Shown here: positions 34,890-43,957 of the stretch, one piece after another
Position numbering within the stretch: the stretch's first letter is position 1
Layout: each line of letters opens with the position of its first letter
Source of the DNA: Selenomonas sp. AE3005
GTDB lineage: Bacteria > Bacillota > Negativicutes > Selenomonadales > Selenomonadaceae
Direction of reading: 5' to 3'
DNA: 64,000 nucleotides
Assembly: GCF_000686945.1 (NCBI RefSeq)
Contig: NZ_KK366040.1
Span: 207,579-271,578, forward strand
The notes under the pieces: model-generated
Seen by the model: only the letters and a program-made list of their open reading frames with translations
Told to the model about the DNA's origin: nothing
The model's database searches: none
Program-made: the position numbers and the translations under genes

Positions 34890-36944
34890 TTATAACTGTT
34901 TATCCCAAATATGGGCGGGGGTACCTTTTTCAATAGCTGCCTGACAGGCATGGACAGCTCGTTCTTCGGCCTGGGGCAGACTGTTGCCGGCCATGGGGCA
35001 GCAGCCTGACTGCCAGATATATTCTTCCTGCATGCCCTGCAGGTCGGTGACAAATTCGGCAGCAAAGTTCAACATCTGCCTGTTGTTTTGGGCGGCACAG
35101 AGGCAGACAAGCTCCCCGGTGACATTGCCGGCTGCAGTTGCCAGTACCCATTCCTTATCCTTTAAGAGCTCAGCGGCCTTTTGCAGAGGTTCGGCCAAAA
35201 GATGGCGGTTAGCGGCAGATTCTTTGGGGGCTGCGGCAAATATTGTCAGATAGCAGGCTGGTTTGGGGGGCGCTATAGGTAATTTCCCCATCAGGGGGAC
35301 GAGGTTGTGCTCCAGATAACGCATATTGGGGAGCTGACTGAAGTTATCCCTATAGGCCAGTGTTTCCATGGCTGTCAGCTGCTGACGGTGGTTCTGGGAA
35401 CGGTAGTAGATAATGCCGATGATAATACTCATGGTGAGAAAAATCAGCAGGGCAGCTTGCTGCGGATAGTGGTACAGAAGATACCGGGGGCTGAGATGCT
35501 GGATATGTTCATGGGTTCCCTGATTCAGAGCCGTGGTCAGCAGCCCGGGCGGCAGATGATTGACTTCTTTATTGAGAATCTGCCAAAGGTGTCTGTCAGC
35601 AGTTTGGGAAATCCCCAGACTGATGGTGCTGGTAAAGACCTGCTCCGTGTCTGCTGACAGATTGTAGGCAGCGGAAGATTCCAGCAGGGTGGGGGCCACA
35701 GCCCGGGGAATGTAGGTAATATCTGCCAGCCCGTTGCTGACGGCATAGCAGCATTCATCCAGACTTTTGCAGTAGAGAATCTGTTCTTCGGGATAGCTGG
35801 CCTTGACGAAGGTGACGGTTTCAAACAGGCCGTCCACAGCTGCGACACGGGGCGTGCCCGGCAGGGGCGTGCCATGCTTGGTGACGGCTACAAAGCCGAT
35901 ATCCAGATAGGGCTGTGTAGGAATCAGGCCCATCTTGTCCAGCCAGCTGAAATCGCAGGGGATATCGGCCACCACATCTACCGTGCCGCGCAGCAGCAGG
36001 CGATGTATTTCCTCCAATGATTTTTCCGCCACCAGTTCAATCCTGATGTTCAAATCCTTTTCCAACTGGCTGAGCAGGGCTTGGGTGGCGCCAGCCCACG
36101 TTCCGTCAGTATTTCGGTAGAAGTAGGGCTTGTTGTTCATCAGTACAGCGACTTTGAGGATTTTCTTACCCTGCAGATAGGCCTGTTCTTCCGGGGAAAG
36201 CACCAGCGGAAAACCTTTGGCACGTTCGTATTTGTCATTGAGGCGGTTGCGGATATTGGGCTGATTCAGCAGCAGGCTGTCCTGAGCGGCGTTAACCCGT
36301 GCGAGCAGCTCAGGGCGGCTGTGGTGCAGGAGCAGCCGGTAGCTTACCCGGTCGAACAGCGCCAATACCCGTTCTGATTTTTCCGGGTGCAGCAGGGGCT
36401 GTATATAGCCGTCCAGCTGATGGGCGGTGAAAGCGGCTTTCATCGCCGTGGGGTCGTTATAGGTGATGAGTTCATAACTAAAACCGTGTTCCTTGGCAAT
36501 GGCCGGCAGATTGGGGGTAGGATAATTGTAATCCAGCGTGCCCAGTCGTACCTGGCCACCGTGGAAATCATCCTGTACCACCAGTTCCATGGGGAACCGG
36601 GCGATAACATGGTCTGTACGCACCGCAAAGGGCAGCGTCTTGTAATCGCCGGGCATAGCCGGCAGCAGGTCAATCTCCATTTTCTCCAGCTTATTGCCGG
36701 CCTCCCACCAGTTTACACAGGGAATATAGGTGAATTTTGCGCCCAGAAAACCGGAGAGAAATTCCATGTACTCATAACCGTTGCCGCGCATGTGTCCGGG
36801 CCTGTCCTCGTCTAAAAAGCCTGTTCCCGGTACGTAGCCGACTTTTAGTTCCTCCGTGGCTCCCGCCAGCCCCGGCAGACATAAGGCGCTCAAAAAAATA
36901 CACAGCAGGGCACAAAGCAATATCTTCCGTGGAAAAATCCTCAT
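34890..36944 (-). CDS. Periplasmic double substrate-binding receptor with degenerate GGDEF domain
   Basis: A 684-aa receptor starting at ATG 36944 behind ACGGAGGCGAGGAC. A signal peptide is followed by two SBP_bac_3-like modules (about 30-255 with ELKVGYVPGTGF, and about 256-490 with ILKVAVLMNNKPYFYR). A transmembrane helix (about 505-525) leads to a cytoplasmic domain beginning AYRDNFSQLPNMRYLEHNL, which matches the start of GGDEF domains (DxLTGLPNRR). No GG(D/E)EF motif follows, so it should lack cyclase activity. It is the first gene of the five-gene sensory operon. Confidence 0.8.
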   Translation of the reverse strand: MRIFPRKILLCALLCIFLSALCLPGLAGATEELKVGYVPGTGFLDEDRPGHMRGNGYEYMEFLSGFLGAKFTYIPCVNWWEAGNKLEKMEIDLLPAMPGDYKTLPFAVRTDHVIARFPMELVVQDDFHGGQVRLGTLDYNYPTPNLPAIAKEHGFSYELITYNDPTAMKAAFTAHQLDGYIQPLLHPEKSERVLALFDRVSYRLLLHHSRPELLARVNAAQDSLLLNQPNIRNRLNDKYERAKGFPLVLSPEEQAYLQGKKILKVAVLMNNKPYFYRNTDGTWAGATQALLSQLEKDLNIRIELVAEKSLEEIHRLLLRGTVDVVADIPCDFSWLDKMGLIPTQPYLDIGFVAVTKHGTPLPGTPRVAAVDGLFETVTFVKASYPEEQILYCKSLDECCYAVSNGLADITYIPRAVAPTLLESSAAYNLSADTEQVFTSTISLGISQTADRHLWQILNKEVNHLPPGLLTTALNQGTHEHIQHLSPRYLLYHYPQQAALLIFLTMSIIIGIIYYRSQNHRQQLTAMETLAYRDNFSQLPNMRYLEHNLVPLMGKLPIAPPKPACYLTIFAAAPKESAANRHLLAEPLQKAAELLKDKEWVLATAAGNVTGELVCLCAAQNNRQMLNFAAEFVTDLQGMQEEYIWQSGCCPMAGNSLPQAEERAVHACQAAIEKGTPAHIWDKQL

Positions 36945-37063
36945 GTCCTCGCCTCCGTAGAAAAACAGATATATCGAAATTATCAGAAAATGACAGACGA
37001 AATTCAGCATTGCACACTAAGTCTATTTTCGCGTTTAGTTGATTATAATCCTGCTGACAAAAA

Positions 37064-37108
37064 TGAAAAAAGAGGCCAGCTTACTTTTACGAGCAAGCTG
37101 GCCTCTTT
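37064..37108 (-). terminator. Terminator of cytX-thiW
   Basis: AAAGAGGCCAGCTT pairs with AAGCTGGCCTCTTT; on the minus strand it is followed by TTTTTTCATTTTT. It separates the thiamin-related operon from the sensory operon. Confidence 0.88.
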
Positions 37109-37143
37109 GGTGATGCGATTTAGGGTGAAGTAATATTGATGCT

Positions 37144-37662
37144 TTATGAGTAATTATTTGTACTGCTGCTGGGCAGGATTTTTTTTACCTTTTGCAGGTT
37201 ATAGAGCAGAACAGCGGAGATGGCGGCGCCGGCGGCGGTGGAGATAAGGAAGGGGACGATGTAGGCGTAGAAGGCTATGCTGCCGGCACTTTGACCGAGA
37301 AACAGCAAGGCCAGGGGATAGGCGCAAAGACCGCCTATCAGGGCGGTGCCTAAAACCTCCCCGGCAAGGGCTGCAACGATACTGTGCGTGTGTTTATAGG
37401 CCAGTCCGCACAGCAGGGCGCCGCACATACTGCCGGGGAAAGCCAGAACACTGCCCAAGCCTAAAAGATTGCGCAGCAGTGAGGCGGTAAAAGCTGCGCC
37501 TACGGCATACCATGGTCCCAGCAGGACGCCGCAGAGAATATTGACCATATGCTGGACAGGGGCACATTTACTGCCTAGTACGGGCAGCGCAAAGAGACTG
37601 CCGGCGACGGCAACGGCACAGAATACACTGGCCATAACTAATTTTTGCGTGTTGATATTCAT
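37144..37662 (-). CDS. thiW: ECF transporter S component ThiW (thiazole)
   Basis: A 172-aa membrane protein of about five to six helices. It is the substrate-binding S component proposed to import the thiazole precursor of thiamin through a shared ECF ATPase module. Typical segments are MVNILCGVLLGPWYAVG and a LRNLLGLGSVLAFPGSMCGA stretch. It lies 1 bp downstream of cytX, under the same TPP riboswitch. No ECF energy-coupling genes are in the window. Confidence 0.85.
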   Translation of the reverse strand: MNINTQKLVMASVFCAVAVAGSLFALPVLGSKCAPVQHMVNILCGVLLGPWYAVGAAFTASLLRNLLGLGSVLAFPGSMCGALLCGLAYKHTHSIVAALAGEVLGTALIGGLCAYPLALLFLGQSAGSIAFYAYIVPFLISTAAGAAISAVLLYNLQKVKKILPSSSTNNYS

Positions 37663-37663
37663 T

Positions 37664-38857
37664 TTAGTGAACCTCCACTTCGACTGGATTTTCCTGGGGG
37701 CGTAAAGCGTTGCAGACGGCGCACAGCATCATGGTCAGCAGCATAGCTGGCAAGGTGCTGCCCAGCGGCAGGTCAGCCTGCATAAGCAGGCGGTAGATAA
37801 TGAATCCGGCAAGCCAAAGCAGCAGGTTGTGCCGGGAAAAGGCTGTTTGTTCGTAATGTCTGCCCGTGAAGAAATAATCTGTCAGCTGTACGGCAATCAT
37901 GGGGGCAAAGACGGAGCCTATAAAATACAGAAAATCCGTAAAATCCAGCAGGGGCAGCAGGATAGCGCCAATTGTGCCGAGCAGGGTGACGGCAAGCGAA
38001 ACGGCCTTGGGGTTAACGCGGCTGAACAGGGATTGACTGGATACCCCGGCAGAGTAAGCGTCCAGGAAAGTAGTGGTTACGGTGGACAGCAGGATTATCA
38101 AAAGTCCGGCTATCCCCAGCCCGGATTTCAGCATAACCTGCGCAATATCATTTTCACCAAAGGTCAGCGCAGCGCCCAGGCCGATAGCATACATCCAGCA
38201 GCTGACCAGGCCATAGACAATGGTGCTGACCGCAGTCGTCCGGACGGGATTCTGGGCTGACCGTGTGTAATCGCTGATAAGCGGCAGCCAGGAGAGCGGC
38301 ATAGCGATGGACAGCTCCAAGGCCAAGGCAAAGCTGATACCCTCGCCGGATACGGGCGCAGATTCTGTCACAGTAAACAGGCCGGTACTAAGCAGGATGG
38401 TCAGCAGCAGCAAGGCACCCATGGCCATGACGTTAAAGCGGCCAAGATTTTTGCGGCCGGCAGCAATCCAAAACATAATCAACAGTCCCAGAACGCCGCA
38501 CCATATTTGCTGGCCTGTGCCAAACAGAGTGCTGGCGGCCAGTGCGCCTTCGTAAATCATAATGCCCGTCCAGCCTAATAACTGGATGATATTCAGCAGG
38601 GCAAAGAGGCGGCCGCCTTTATTGCCAAAACTCATTTTTACGGTTTCCATGGCGCTTTTGTGTGTTCTGCCGCCGATGATGCCGGCCGCAAAAAGCAGGG
38701 CACAGCCGATAATATGCCCGGCCACGATAGCGATAAGTCCCTGTTTTAAACCAAGAGGGGCAAAATAAGTGCCGGTCTGCATTTCGGCCAGGGAGAGAGC
38801 TGCTCCGAACCAAAGCAGCCCGCTTTCCCAGAGGGAGATTCCTTTTGAATTGGTCAT
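37664..38857 (-). CDS. cytX: NCS1-type hydroxymethylpyrimidine transporter CytX
   Basis: A 397-aa permease with about eleven hydrophobic segments, of the NCS1 nucleobase family. The CytX branch is linked to uptake of the HMP precursor of thiamin. Seen here: GISLWESGLLWFGAALSLAE and LISDYTRSAQNP, typical of NCS1. It follows a TPP riboswitch and is paired with thiW, so the cell probably salvages both halves of thiamin. ATG follows GAAAGGTGG. Confidence 0.88.
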   Translation of the reverse strand: MTNSKGISLWESGLLWFGAALSLAEMQTGTYFAPLGLKQGLIAIVAGHIIGCALLFAAGIIGGRTHKSAMETVKMSFGNKGGRLFALLNIIQLLGWTGIMIYEGALAASTLFGTGQQIWCGVLGLLIMFWIAAGRKNLGRFNVMAMGALLLLTILLSTGLFTVTESAPVSGEGISFALALELSIAMPLSWLPLISDYTRSAQNPVRTTAVSTIVYGLVSCWMYAIGLGAALTFGENDIAQVMLKSGLGIAGLLIILLSTVTTTFLDAYSAGVSSQSLFSRVNPKAVSLAVTLLGTIGAILLPLLDFTDFLYFIGSVFAPMIAVQLTDYFFTGRHYEQTAFSRHNLLLWLAGFIIYRLLMQADLPLGSTLPAMLLTMMLCAVCNALRPQENPVEVEVH

Positions 38858-38873
38858 ACTGATTCCACCTTTC

Positions 38874-38912
38874 GAAAATAAAAAGCAGGAAACGCCGTAA
38901 GCATCTCCTGCA
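38874..38912 (-). terminator. Attenuator terminator of the TPP riboswitch
   Basis: On the minus strand GCAGGAGATGC pairs with GCGTTTCCTGC, followed by TTTTTATTTT, just before the cytX ribosome site. It is the expected expression platform. Confidence 0.75.
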
Positions 38913-38919
38913 ATAAAAC

Positions 38920-39014
38920 CCTCAGTATGACTTCCTACGGCGGCATTACCCGCATCAGGTTAAAGGGTCGAAGTTAGATTACTTCCTCTCAGCCTGCTTA
39001 AACAAGCTCCCCTG
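38920..39014 (-). promoter_or_regulatory. TPP (THI-box) riboswitch
   Basis: The minus strand carries the conserved THI elements in order: GGGGAGC, GGCTGAGAGGAAG, GACCCTTTAACCTGATGCGG and GTAATGCCGCCGTAGGAAG. It controls cytX-thiW; ligand binding should favour the downstream terminator. Confidence 0.95.
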
Positions 39015-39063
39015 TTTCAATTTCAAGGTAATTATATAAAATTTTCTTTGTGAATACAAGTGT

Positions 39064-39426
39064 TTATTTCTTGGTAAAGGTAACATGTGCGCCAACTGTA
39101 AGCACCGGCAGGGCGGGGCCTTTGAGGATAATCTGTCCCGGCATGGAGCCTTCAGCGTTGAACACCAGCGTGCAATGGCCTTCTTCGCGCAGGTTTTCAT
39201 TTACGGCGTCACCGACTTTTTCAACGGTGTACTTAATGCCGCCCATAAGCAGCTTGTCGCCCTTCTTGATGTCCTCTTCCAATTTTCCGGGGGTGTGCTG
39301 GATAACCATGTCGGAAAGATTGGGGCGGATGCCTTCATCCAACAGGATTACGCTGTTGTTGTTGGTAAGAAAGGTCTTGGCCAGATTGCCGATGGCTGTA
39401 ATGGATATGTCGTATTTGATGTCCAT
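39064..39426 (-). CDS. Orphan PTS glucitol/sorbitol-family EIIA
   Basis: A 120-aa phosphocarrier of the glucitol EIIA family. It starts MDIKYDISITAIGNLA, with the phosphorylated His44 in VIQHTPG and the beta-rich segment LREEGHCTLVFNAEG. ATG 39426 is preferred since AGGAGG lies 8 nt before it. No glucitol EIIB, EIIC or sorbitol dehydrogenase is nearby. It is divergently arranged with a sensory operon across 200 bp, so it may have a regulatory role. Confidence 0.85.
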   Translation of the reverse strand: MDIKYDISITAIGNLAKTFLTNNNSVILLDEGIRPNLSDMVIQHTPGKLEEDIKKGDKLLMGGIKYTVEKVGDAVNENLREEGHCTLVFNAEGSMPGQIILKGPALPVLTVGAHVTFTKK

Positions 39427-39530
39427 GCTGTTCATTCCTCCTAAATAACACATTACCTTCAGCTTGCTTTGTTTACATACACATTATGAGTCTTATTCAC
39501 TATTATATCATAATTAAACATGAAATAGCT

Positions 39531-39544
39531 AAGACATTTGTCTT
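39531..39544. promoter_or_regulatory. Palindrome AAGACA-TT-TGTCTT between EIIA and the sensory operon
   Basis: A perfect 6-bp-arm inverted repeat in the divergent promoter region, 46 bp upstream of the extended -10 TGTTATAAT at 39588-39596. It shares the GACAWWTGTC core with two other sites in the window. Confidence 0.45.
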
Positions 39545-39627
39545 GCTTTGTAATTTTTTTTCTGACTGCGGTCAATAATGCAGGTTTATGTTATAATTTG
39601 AATGAAAATGACTAAGAAAGGCAGAGT

Positions 39628-40602
39628 TTGACAGCTATGGATAGACGGGAGCAGCTTTTTGGCTGGCTGATTGGCGGTTTAAGCATCATAATGCTGGCGT
39701 TGGTGGGCTGGCAGGTCATGCAGGGAGATTTTTCCCAGCGGCAGACGGAACACCGGCGTAAGTTTGGGGCCGTGTATATGACACTTAACAATCCCTTTTA
39801 TGAAATTGTGGACGAGGAAATCCGCATGACCGTTGAGGGGCATGGTGATGTGCTTATCAGCCGGGACCCGGTGTTGTCGGTAGAGCGGCAGGAAGAGGAA
39901 GTGCGGGAGCTGATTGCCGAGGGCGTGGAGGTACTGTTTATCAATCCCGTGGACTGGCAGCGGATTGAACCGGCTCTCAAAGCGGCCTATGATGCTCATG
40001 TACCGGTTATTGCCGTAGATACGAATGTGCAGGATGACCGTTATGTGGCGGCTACCATCGTGTCGGACAATTATCTGGCTGGCAGGCAATGTGCAGAGCA
40101 CTTGCGCGCGCATGCTGCCGGCGGGAAAATCGCGCTGCTGAAACATACGGAAACGCGTTCGTCTGTGGACAGGATTCAAGGGTTTATTGACGGCCTGGCA
40201 GACAGTCCTGAATTTCAGGTCGTGGCGGAGGCTGAATGCCGCGGTCAGCTGGAGCAGGCTATGCCGGCCATGCAGGAAATGCTGGCCGCTCATCCCGATA
40301 TCGATGTGGTGATGGCGCTGAATGACCCGGCGGCCATGGGGGCCTTGGCGGCCTTGCAGGCGGCAGGAAAATTGGACAAGGTGCGCGTCTATGGTGTGGA
40401 CGGTGTGCCGGAAACCAAGGAAATGATTGCCCAGGGGCACATGATGGCGACGGCCGGGCAGTCCCCCAGGCAGATAGGCCGGCAGGCGGCGGAATGTGCC
40501 TATAAGCTGCTGGCTGGCAAGGATTTGTCCAAGCTGACCATGCTGCCGACTAAGCTGCTGACGAAGGAAAATGTCTGGCAGAACATGGAGGGATGGGACT
40601 GA
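39628..40602 (+). CDS. Membrane-tethered sugar-binding protein (periplasmic binding protein, ribose type)
   Basis: A 324-aa type I periplasmic binding protein. A single N-terminal anchor (about 10-30) without a lipobox is followed by a ribose-binding-like fold: FGAVYMTLNNPFYEIV, LFINPVDWQ, VIAVDTNV and MALNDPAAMGALAAL. TTG 39628 follows AAGAAAGG at 6 nt; ATG 39637 is an alternative. The stop overlaps the kinase start. With no ABC permease or ATPase nearby, it is best read as the ligand sensor for the kinase. Confidence 0.87.
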   Translation: MTAMDRREQLFGWLIGGLSIIMLALVGWQVMQGDFSQRQTEHRRKFGAVYMTLNNPFYEIVDEEIRMTVEGHGDVLISRDPVLSVERQEEEVRELIAEGVEVLFINPVDWQRIEPALKAAYDAHVPVIAVDTNVQDDRYVAATIVSDNYLAGRQCAEHLRAHAAGGKIALLKHTETRSSVDRIQGFIDGLADSPEFQVVAEAECRGQLEQAMPAMQEMLAAHPDIDVVMALNDPAAMGALAALQAAGKLDKVRVYGVDGVPETKEMIAQGHMMATAGQSPRQIGRQAAECAYKLLAGKDLSKLTMLPTKLLTKENVWQNMEGWD

Positions 40603-41945
40603 TGGATGCTGCGGTAAAGTCTGAGGGCAAAAGCCGTCTGCTGCGTACGCATGGCCTGCTGGTTTGGTATAATGGCCTGGTGGTTTTGCTGATGGCCGGC
40701 TTTATGAGTATAACGCAGGAAAAAATAATTTCTGCGATGGCCGCAAGGTCATTTTTGGCGACCATTCCGATAGTGCCGCTTCCAACGGCTAAAGGGTTTT
40801 CGCTGGCTGTTGGTTCCTATGTCCTGCTCATGTTATTGGGCAGTCTATGTCGGCGCCGTAATCTGTCCAACAAAAACCTGTATTTTGTCATCATGGCGGA
40901 GATTGTCACCTGCCTCATTCTGATGCACAGTCTCAATCTGGGTTATGATGGCGTGGTGCTGGTGGTGGTGGCTGATTTAATGTTTCGCTATCAGGGGAAG
41001 AATCAGGGCTGGCTGCTGCTGGTGACCATGCTGGGGCTGTATTTTATGGCCAGTTACAATCTGGCCTTGTTCCAAAGTCATGTGGCCCCGTTTGACGCTT
41101 ATGCTGCCTATTACCGCTCCGATGTGCAGGCGGTGTTGTGGGCGATAAAGAATGGGCTGTCATCCCTGAATATCATAATTTTCGTCTTTTATATGGTGCT
41201 GCTGGTGCAGGATAAGCATGATGAGAAGGAACGCATTGCCAGCCTGAACAAACAGCTGGGCGAGGCCAATGACAGGCTGCGGGCTTATGCTCTGGAGGCG
41301 GAGCATACAGCAGAAACCAGAGAACGCAACCGTCTGGCCCGTGAGATTCATGATACGCTGGGCCATGCCCTGTCCGGTATCGCCACGGGGCTTGATGCCT
41401 GTATTGTTCTGGTGGATGCGGCCCCGGAGGCAGCCAAGGCGCAGCTGGCCAAAATCCGGGAAACGGCCCGGCGCGGCATTGTGGACGTGCGGCGGTCTGT
41501 AAAAAAACTGCGTCCCGATGACTTGGAAAAATTGCCCTTACGGCAGGCCGTGGAAAAACTTATTTTTGAGTACAGTGCCTCCTCGGGCATGCAGACAAAA
41601 CTGGTAGTGCTGGGCTGGCCCAAGGATTTGCGCCCGGACGTAGAGGATGTCATTTACCGTATTGTGCAGGAGGGCATAACCAATGCCAACCGGCATGGGC
41701 AGGCCACGGAAGTGGTCATTACCATAGGTACGGAGCCGGGACGTCTTTATATTATCATGGCCGACAACGGCAAGGGTTGTGCCGAGCTGAAGGACGGCTT
41801 TGGCCTGCGGCACATGCGTGAGCGTCTGGAACTGCTGCACGGACGGCTGCGGTATTGGAACGACAAAGGATTTACCCTGGAGGCGGTTATTCCGTTGGGC
41901 AAAGCCGGTGAACAGGTAGAAAAACAGGGGGATGAACATATATGA
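40602..41945 (+). CDS. NarL-type sensor histidine kinase
   Basis: A 447-aa kinase. About six hydrophobic segments (20-200) are followed by a coiled coil and the HisKA_3 region RNRLAREIHDTLGHALSG, with His250. The ATPase domain has NRHGQATEV and DNGKGC...GFGLRHMRERL. ATG 40602 overlaps the stop of the binding protein by one base (TGATGG), with GGAGGG 9 nt before. It should phosphorylate the response regulator that overlaps it by 4 bp. Confidence 0.92.
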   Translation: MDAAVKSEGKSRLLRTHGLLVWYNGLVVLLMAGFMSITQEKIISAMAARSFLATIPIVPLPTAKGFSLAVGSYVLLMLLGSLCRRRNLSNKNLYFVIMAEIVTCLILMHSLNLGYDGVVLVVVADLMFRYQGKNQGWLLLVTMLGLYFMASYNLALFQSHVAPFDAYAAYYRSDVQAVLWAIKNGLSSLNIIIFVFYMVLLVQDKHDEKERIASLNKQLGEANDRLRAYALEAEHTAETRERNRLAREIHDTLGHALSGIATGLDACIVLVDAAPEAAKAQLAKIRETARRGIVDVRRSVKKLRPDDLEKLPLRQAVEKLIFEYSASSGMQTKLVVLGWPKDLRPDVEDVIYRIVQEGITNANRHGQATEVVITIGTEPGRLYIIMADNGKGCAELKDGFGLRHMRERLELLHGRLRYWNDKGFTLEAVIPLGKAGEQVEKQGDEHI

Positions 41946-42613
41946 TTAAGGTCATCATTGTGGACGACCAGGAACTGATTCGCGACAGCCTGAAAATCGT
42001 TTTGGACCAGAACGAGGACATTGAGGTGTCGGGACTGGCGGCTAGTGGCGCGCAGCTGATGGATATGCTGGTGGATTCCCAGCCGGATGTAATTCTGATG
42101 GATGTGCGCATGCCGGAGCTCGACGGCGTACAGGCCACCCGGGAGGTAAAGCGCCTGTATCCGGCAGTGAAAATCATCATTCTCACGACTTTTGACGATG
42201 ATGAATACGTGTTTAATGCTTTGAAATATGGGGCCAGCGGGTACCTGCTCAAAGGTGTGTCTGTGCCGGAGCTTACGGGGGCTATCCGCACGGTTGTTTC
42301 CGGCGGCGCTATGATTAACCCTGGTATTGTAGCCAAGGTGGTAAAATTCTTCAGTCAGATGGCGCAGGGCAGCAATGCCGTGGACACCGCACCGGAGACC
42401 GAGGGGCTCAGCCGTACGGAACGCAATATTGCCCATTTTGTCGGGCATGGTCTTTCCAATAAGGAGATTGCCGATAAGCTCAGCTTATCGGAAGGCACCG
42501 TGCGCAATAGTTTGTCCAGTGCCCTGTCCAAGCTGGGGCTCCGCGACCGGACACAGCTGGCTATTTGGGCCGTACAGACAGGTCTGGCTGCGGCTGAGGT
42601 GGATGTATCATGA
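41942..42613 (+). CDS. NarL/FixJ-family response regulator
   Basis: A 223-aa regulator. The receiver has VDDQELIR, Asp54 in LMDVRMPELDG and KGVSVPEL. The C-terminal LuxR-type helix-turn-helix (about 150-215) reads LSRTERNIAHFVGHGLSNKE. It is activated by the kinase encoded just upstream (4-bp overlap) and overlaps the next gene by 4 bp (ATGA). Targets unknown; local transport genes are plausible. Confidence 0.93.
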   Translation: MIKVIIVDDQELIRDSLKIVLDQNEDIEVSGLAASGAQLMDMLVDSQPDVILMDVRMPELDGVQATREVKRLYPAVKIIILTTFDDDEYVFNALKYGASGYLLKGVSVPELTGAIRTVVSGGAMINPGIVAKVVKFFSQMAQGSNAVDTAPETEGLSRTERNIAHFVGHGLSNKEIADKLSLSEGTVRNSLSSALSKLGLRDRTQLAIWAVQTGLAAAEVDVS

Positions 42614-43905
42614 AACGTGGCTTTGCCCTATATGTGGTGTTTCTGCTGCTGTTCACCGTCGCTTTGAGCTGGTATCTGACCAAGCCCAAAGTCCTGTATG
42701 TCGGCCTGTTTGCCGGCAGTAACTGGGATGTGCCGGAGGGGGATTCGTATGCCATGCTGGAGGCCGCGATTGAGCGGTTTGAAAAGGAACATCCCGGTGT
42801 GAAAGTGAAATATGTCAGCGGTATTCGCAAGGATGATTATTCCGAGTGGCTGGCTGAGCAGTTTTTAAAGGGGACGGAACCGGATGTTTTCGTGGTCCCC
42901 GGGGCGGATTTTGACCTGTATGCGGCCAGTGGGGCGCTGTATCCCTTGGCACGTTCGGCCAGTGTTGATGCCAGCTTTGACGCGTCAGTTTATTACAAAA
43001 GTGCGCTTGACTACGGCAAGTGGCAGGGGCAGAGCTATGCCCTGCCTGTGGGAGCGGTGCCGACATTGATGTTCGTCAATAAAAGCCTGTTGGCCCGTGA
43101 AGGTATTGCGATTCCGGCCAATAACTGGACGTGGCATGATTTTATGCAGATATGCCGGGCCGTTACCCGGGATACCGATGGTGATGGCCGGATTGACCAA
43201 TTTGGTGTATATGACTACACTTGGCGGATTGCGGCCCTTACCAACGGCATAAAATTCTTTTCCGCCGATGGGCGCACAGCTAATCTGGCCGATAAAAAGA
43301 TGGAAGAAGTTTTGCGTTTTATGCAGGAAATCCATGAGGTCAATCAGGGGCAGGAGGTTCAGGCCAAGGATTTTGATATGGGCAAGGTGGCCTTTCGGCC
43401 TTTTACCTTTGCGGAATACCGCACGTACAAGCCCTATCCCTGGCGCATAAAAAAATACAGTTCCTTTGAATGGGACTGTATCAAACTGCCGGCAGGGCCG
43501 TCCGGACGCAATTCCTCGCTGATACAGCCAATGCTCATGGGTATCAGTGCACGCAGCCACGAACAACGGCTGGCCTGGGAACTGCTGAAAACCATTTGTT
43601 ATGACCCGGCTGTACAGGAATTGATGCTCACCAAGACGCAAGGCCTGCCAGCCCGCCGGGATGTGGTGGAGTCACCGCAGGCGCAGGCACTCTTTAATGA
43701 GGCCACGCCGGGCAGCGAAGAAATGAATCTGAAAACAGTCAGCGAAGTGATGGACGACTCCATTACGCCTTCGAAGTTTGCCAGATGTCTGGAGGCGCTG
43801 CATTTAGCCGATAACAAACTGCAGCATATCATACGGGAGAAGGATTCTCTCAGCAGTGCGCTCAGCCAGGTGCAAAAGGAAATAAACGCATATTTACAGC
43901 AATAA
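42610..43905 (+). CDS. Extracellular solute-binding protein family 1 (sugar type), membrane-tethered
   Basis: A 431-aa type II binding protein for oligosaccharides or similar. There is an N-terminal hydrophobic anchor (5-24) without lipobox Cys. The family pattern FEKEHPGVKVKYVS is near 60, then EPDVFVVPGADF, ALPVGAVPTLMFVNKSLL and WELLKTICYDPAVQELM. It is the last gene of the binding protein-kinase-regulator operon, with no transporter genes. It may present a second ligand to the system or be its output. Start overlaps the regulator stop. Confidence 0.87.
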   Translation: MKRGFALYVVFLLLFTVALSWYLTKPKVLYVGLFAGSNWDVPEGDSYAMLEAAIERFEKEHPGVKVKYVSGIRKDDYSEWLAEQFLKGTEPDVFVVPGADFDLYAASGALYPLARSASVDASFDASVYYKSALDYGKWQGQSYALPVGAVPTLMFVNKSLLAREGIAIPANNWTWHDFMQICRAVTRDTDGDGRIDQFGVYDYTWRIAALTNGIKFFSADGRTANLADKKMEEVLRFMQEIHEVNQGQEVQAKDFDMGKVAFRPFTFAEYRTYKPYPWRIKKYSSFEWDCIKLPAGPSGRNSSLIQPMLMGISARSHEQRLAWELLKTICYDPAVQELMLTKTQGLPARRDVVESPQAQALFNEATPGSEEMNLKTVSEVMDDSITPSKFARCLEALHLADNKLQHIIREKDSLSSALSQVQKEINAYLQQ

Positions 43906-43908
43906 AAT

Positions 43909-43957
43909 AAAAAAGACGATGTGGACAATGCTTGCGCATGTTTCACATCGCCTTTTT
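43909..43957. terminator. Bidirectional terminator between the sensory operon and EIIA-Glc gene
   Basis: CGATGTG pairs with CACATCG, with A-run and T-run on either side (AAAAAGA and CCTTTTTT); it serves both convergent transcripts. Confidence 0.8.
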
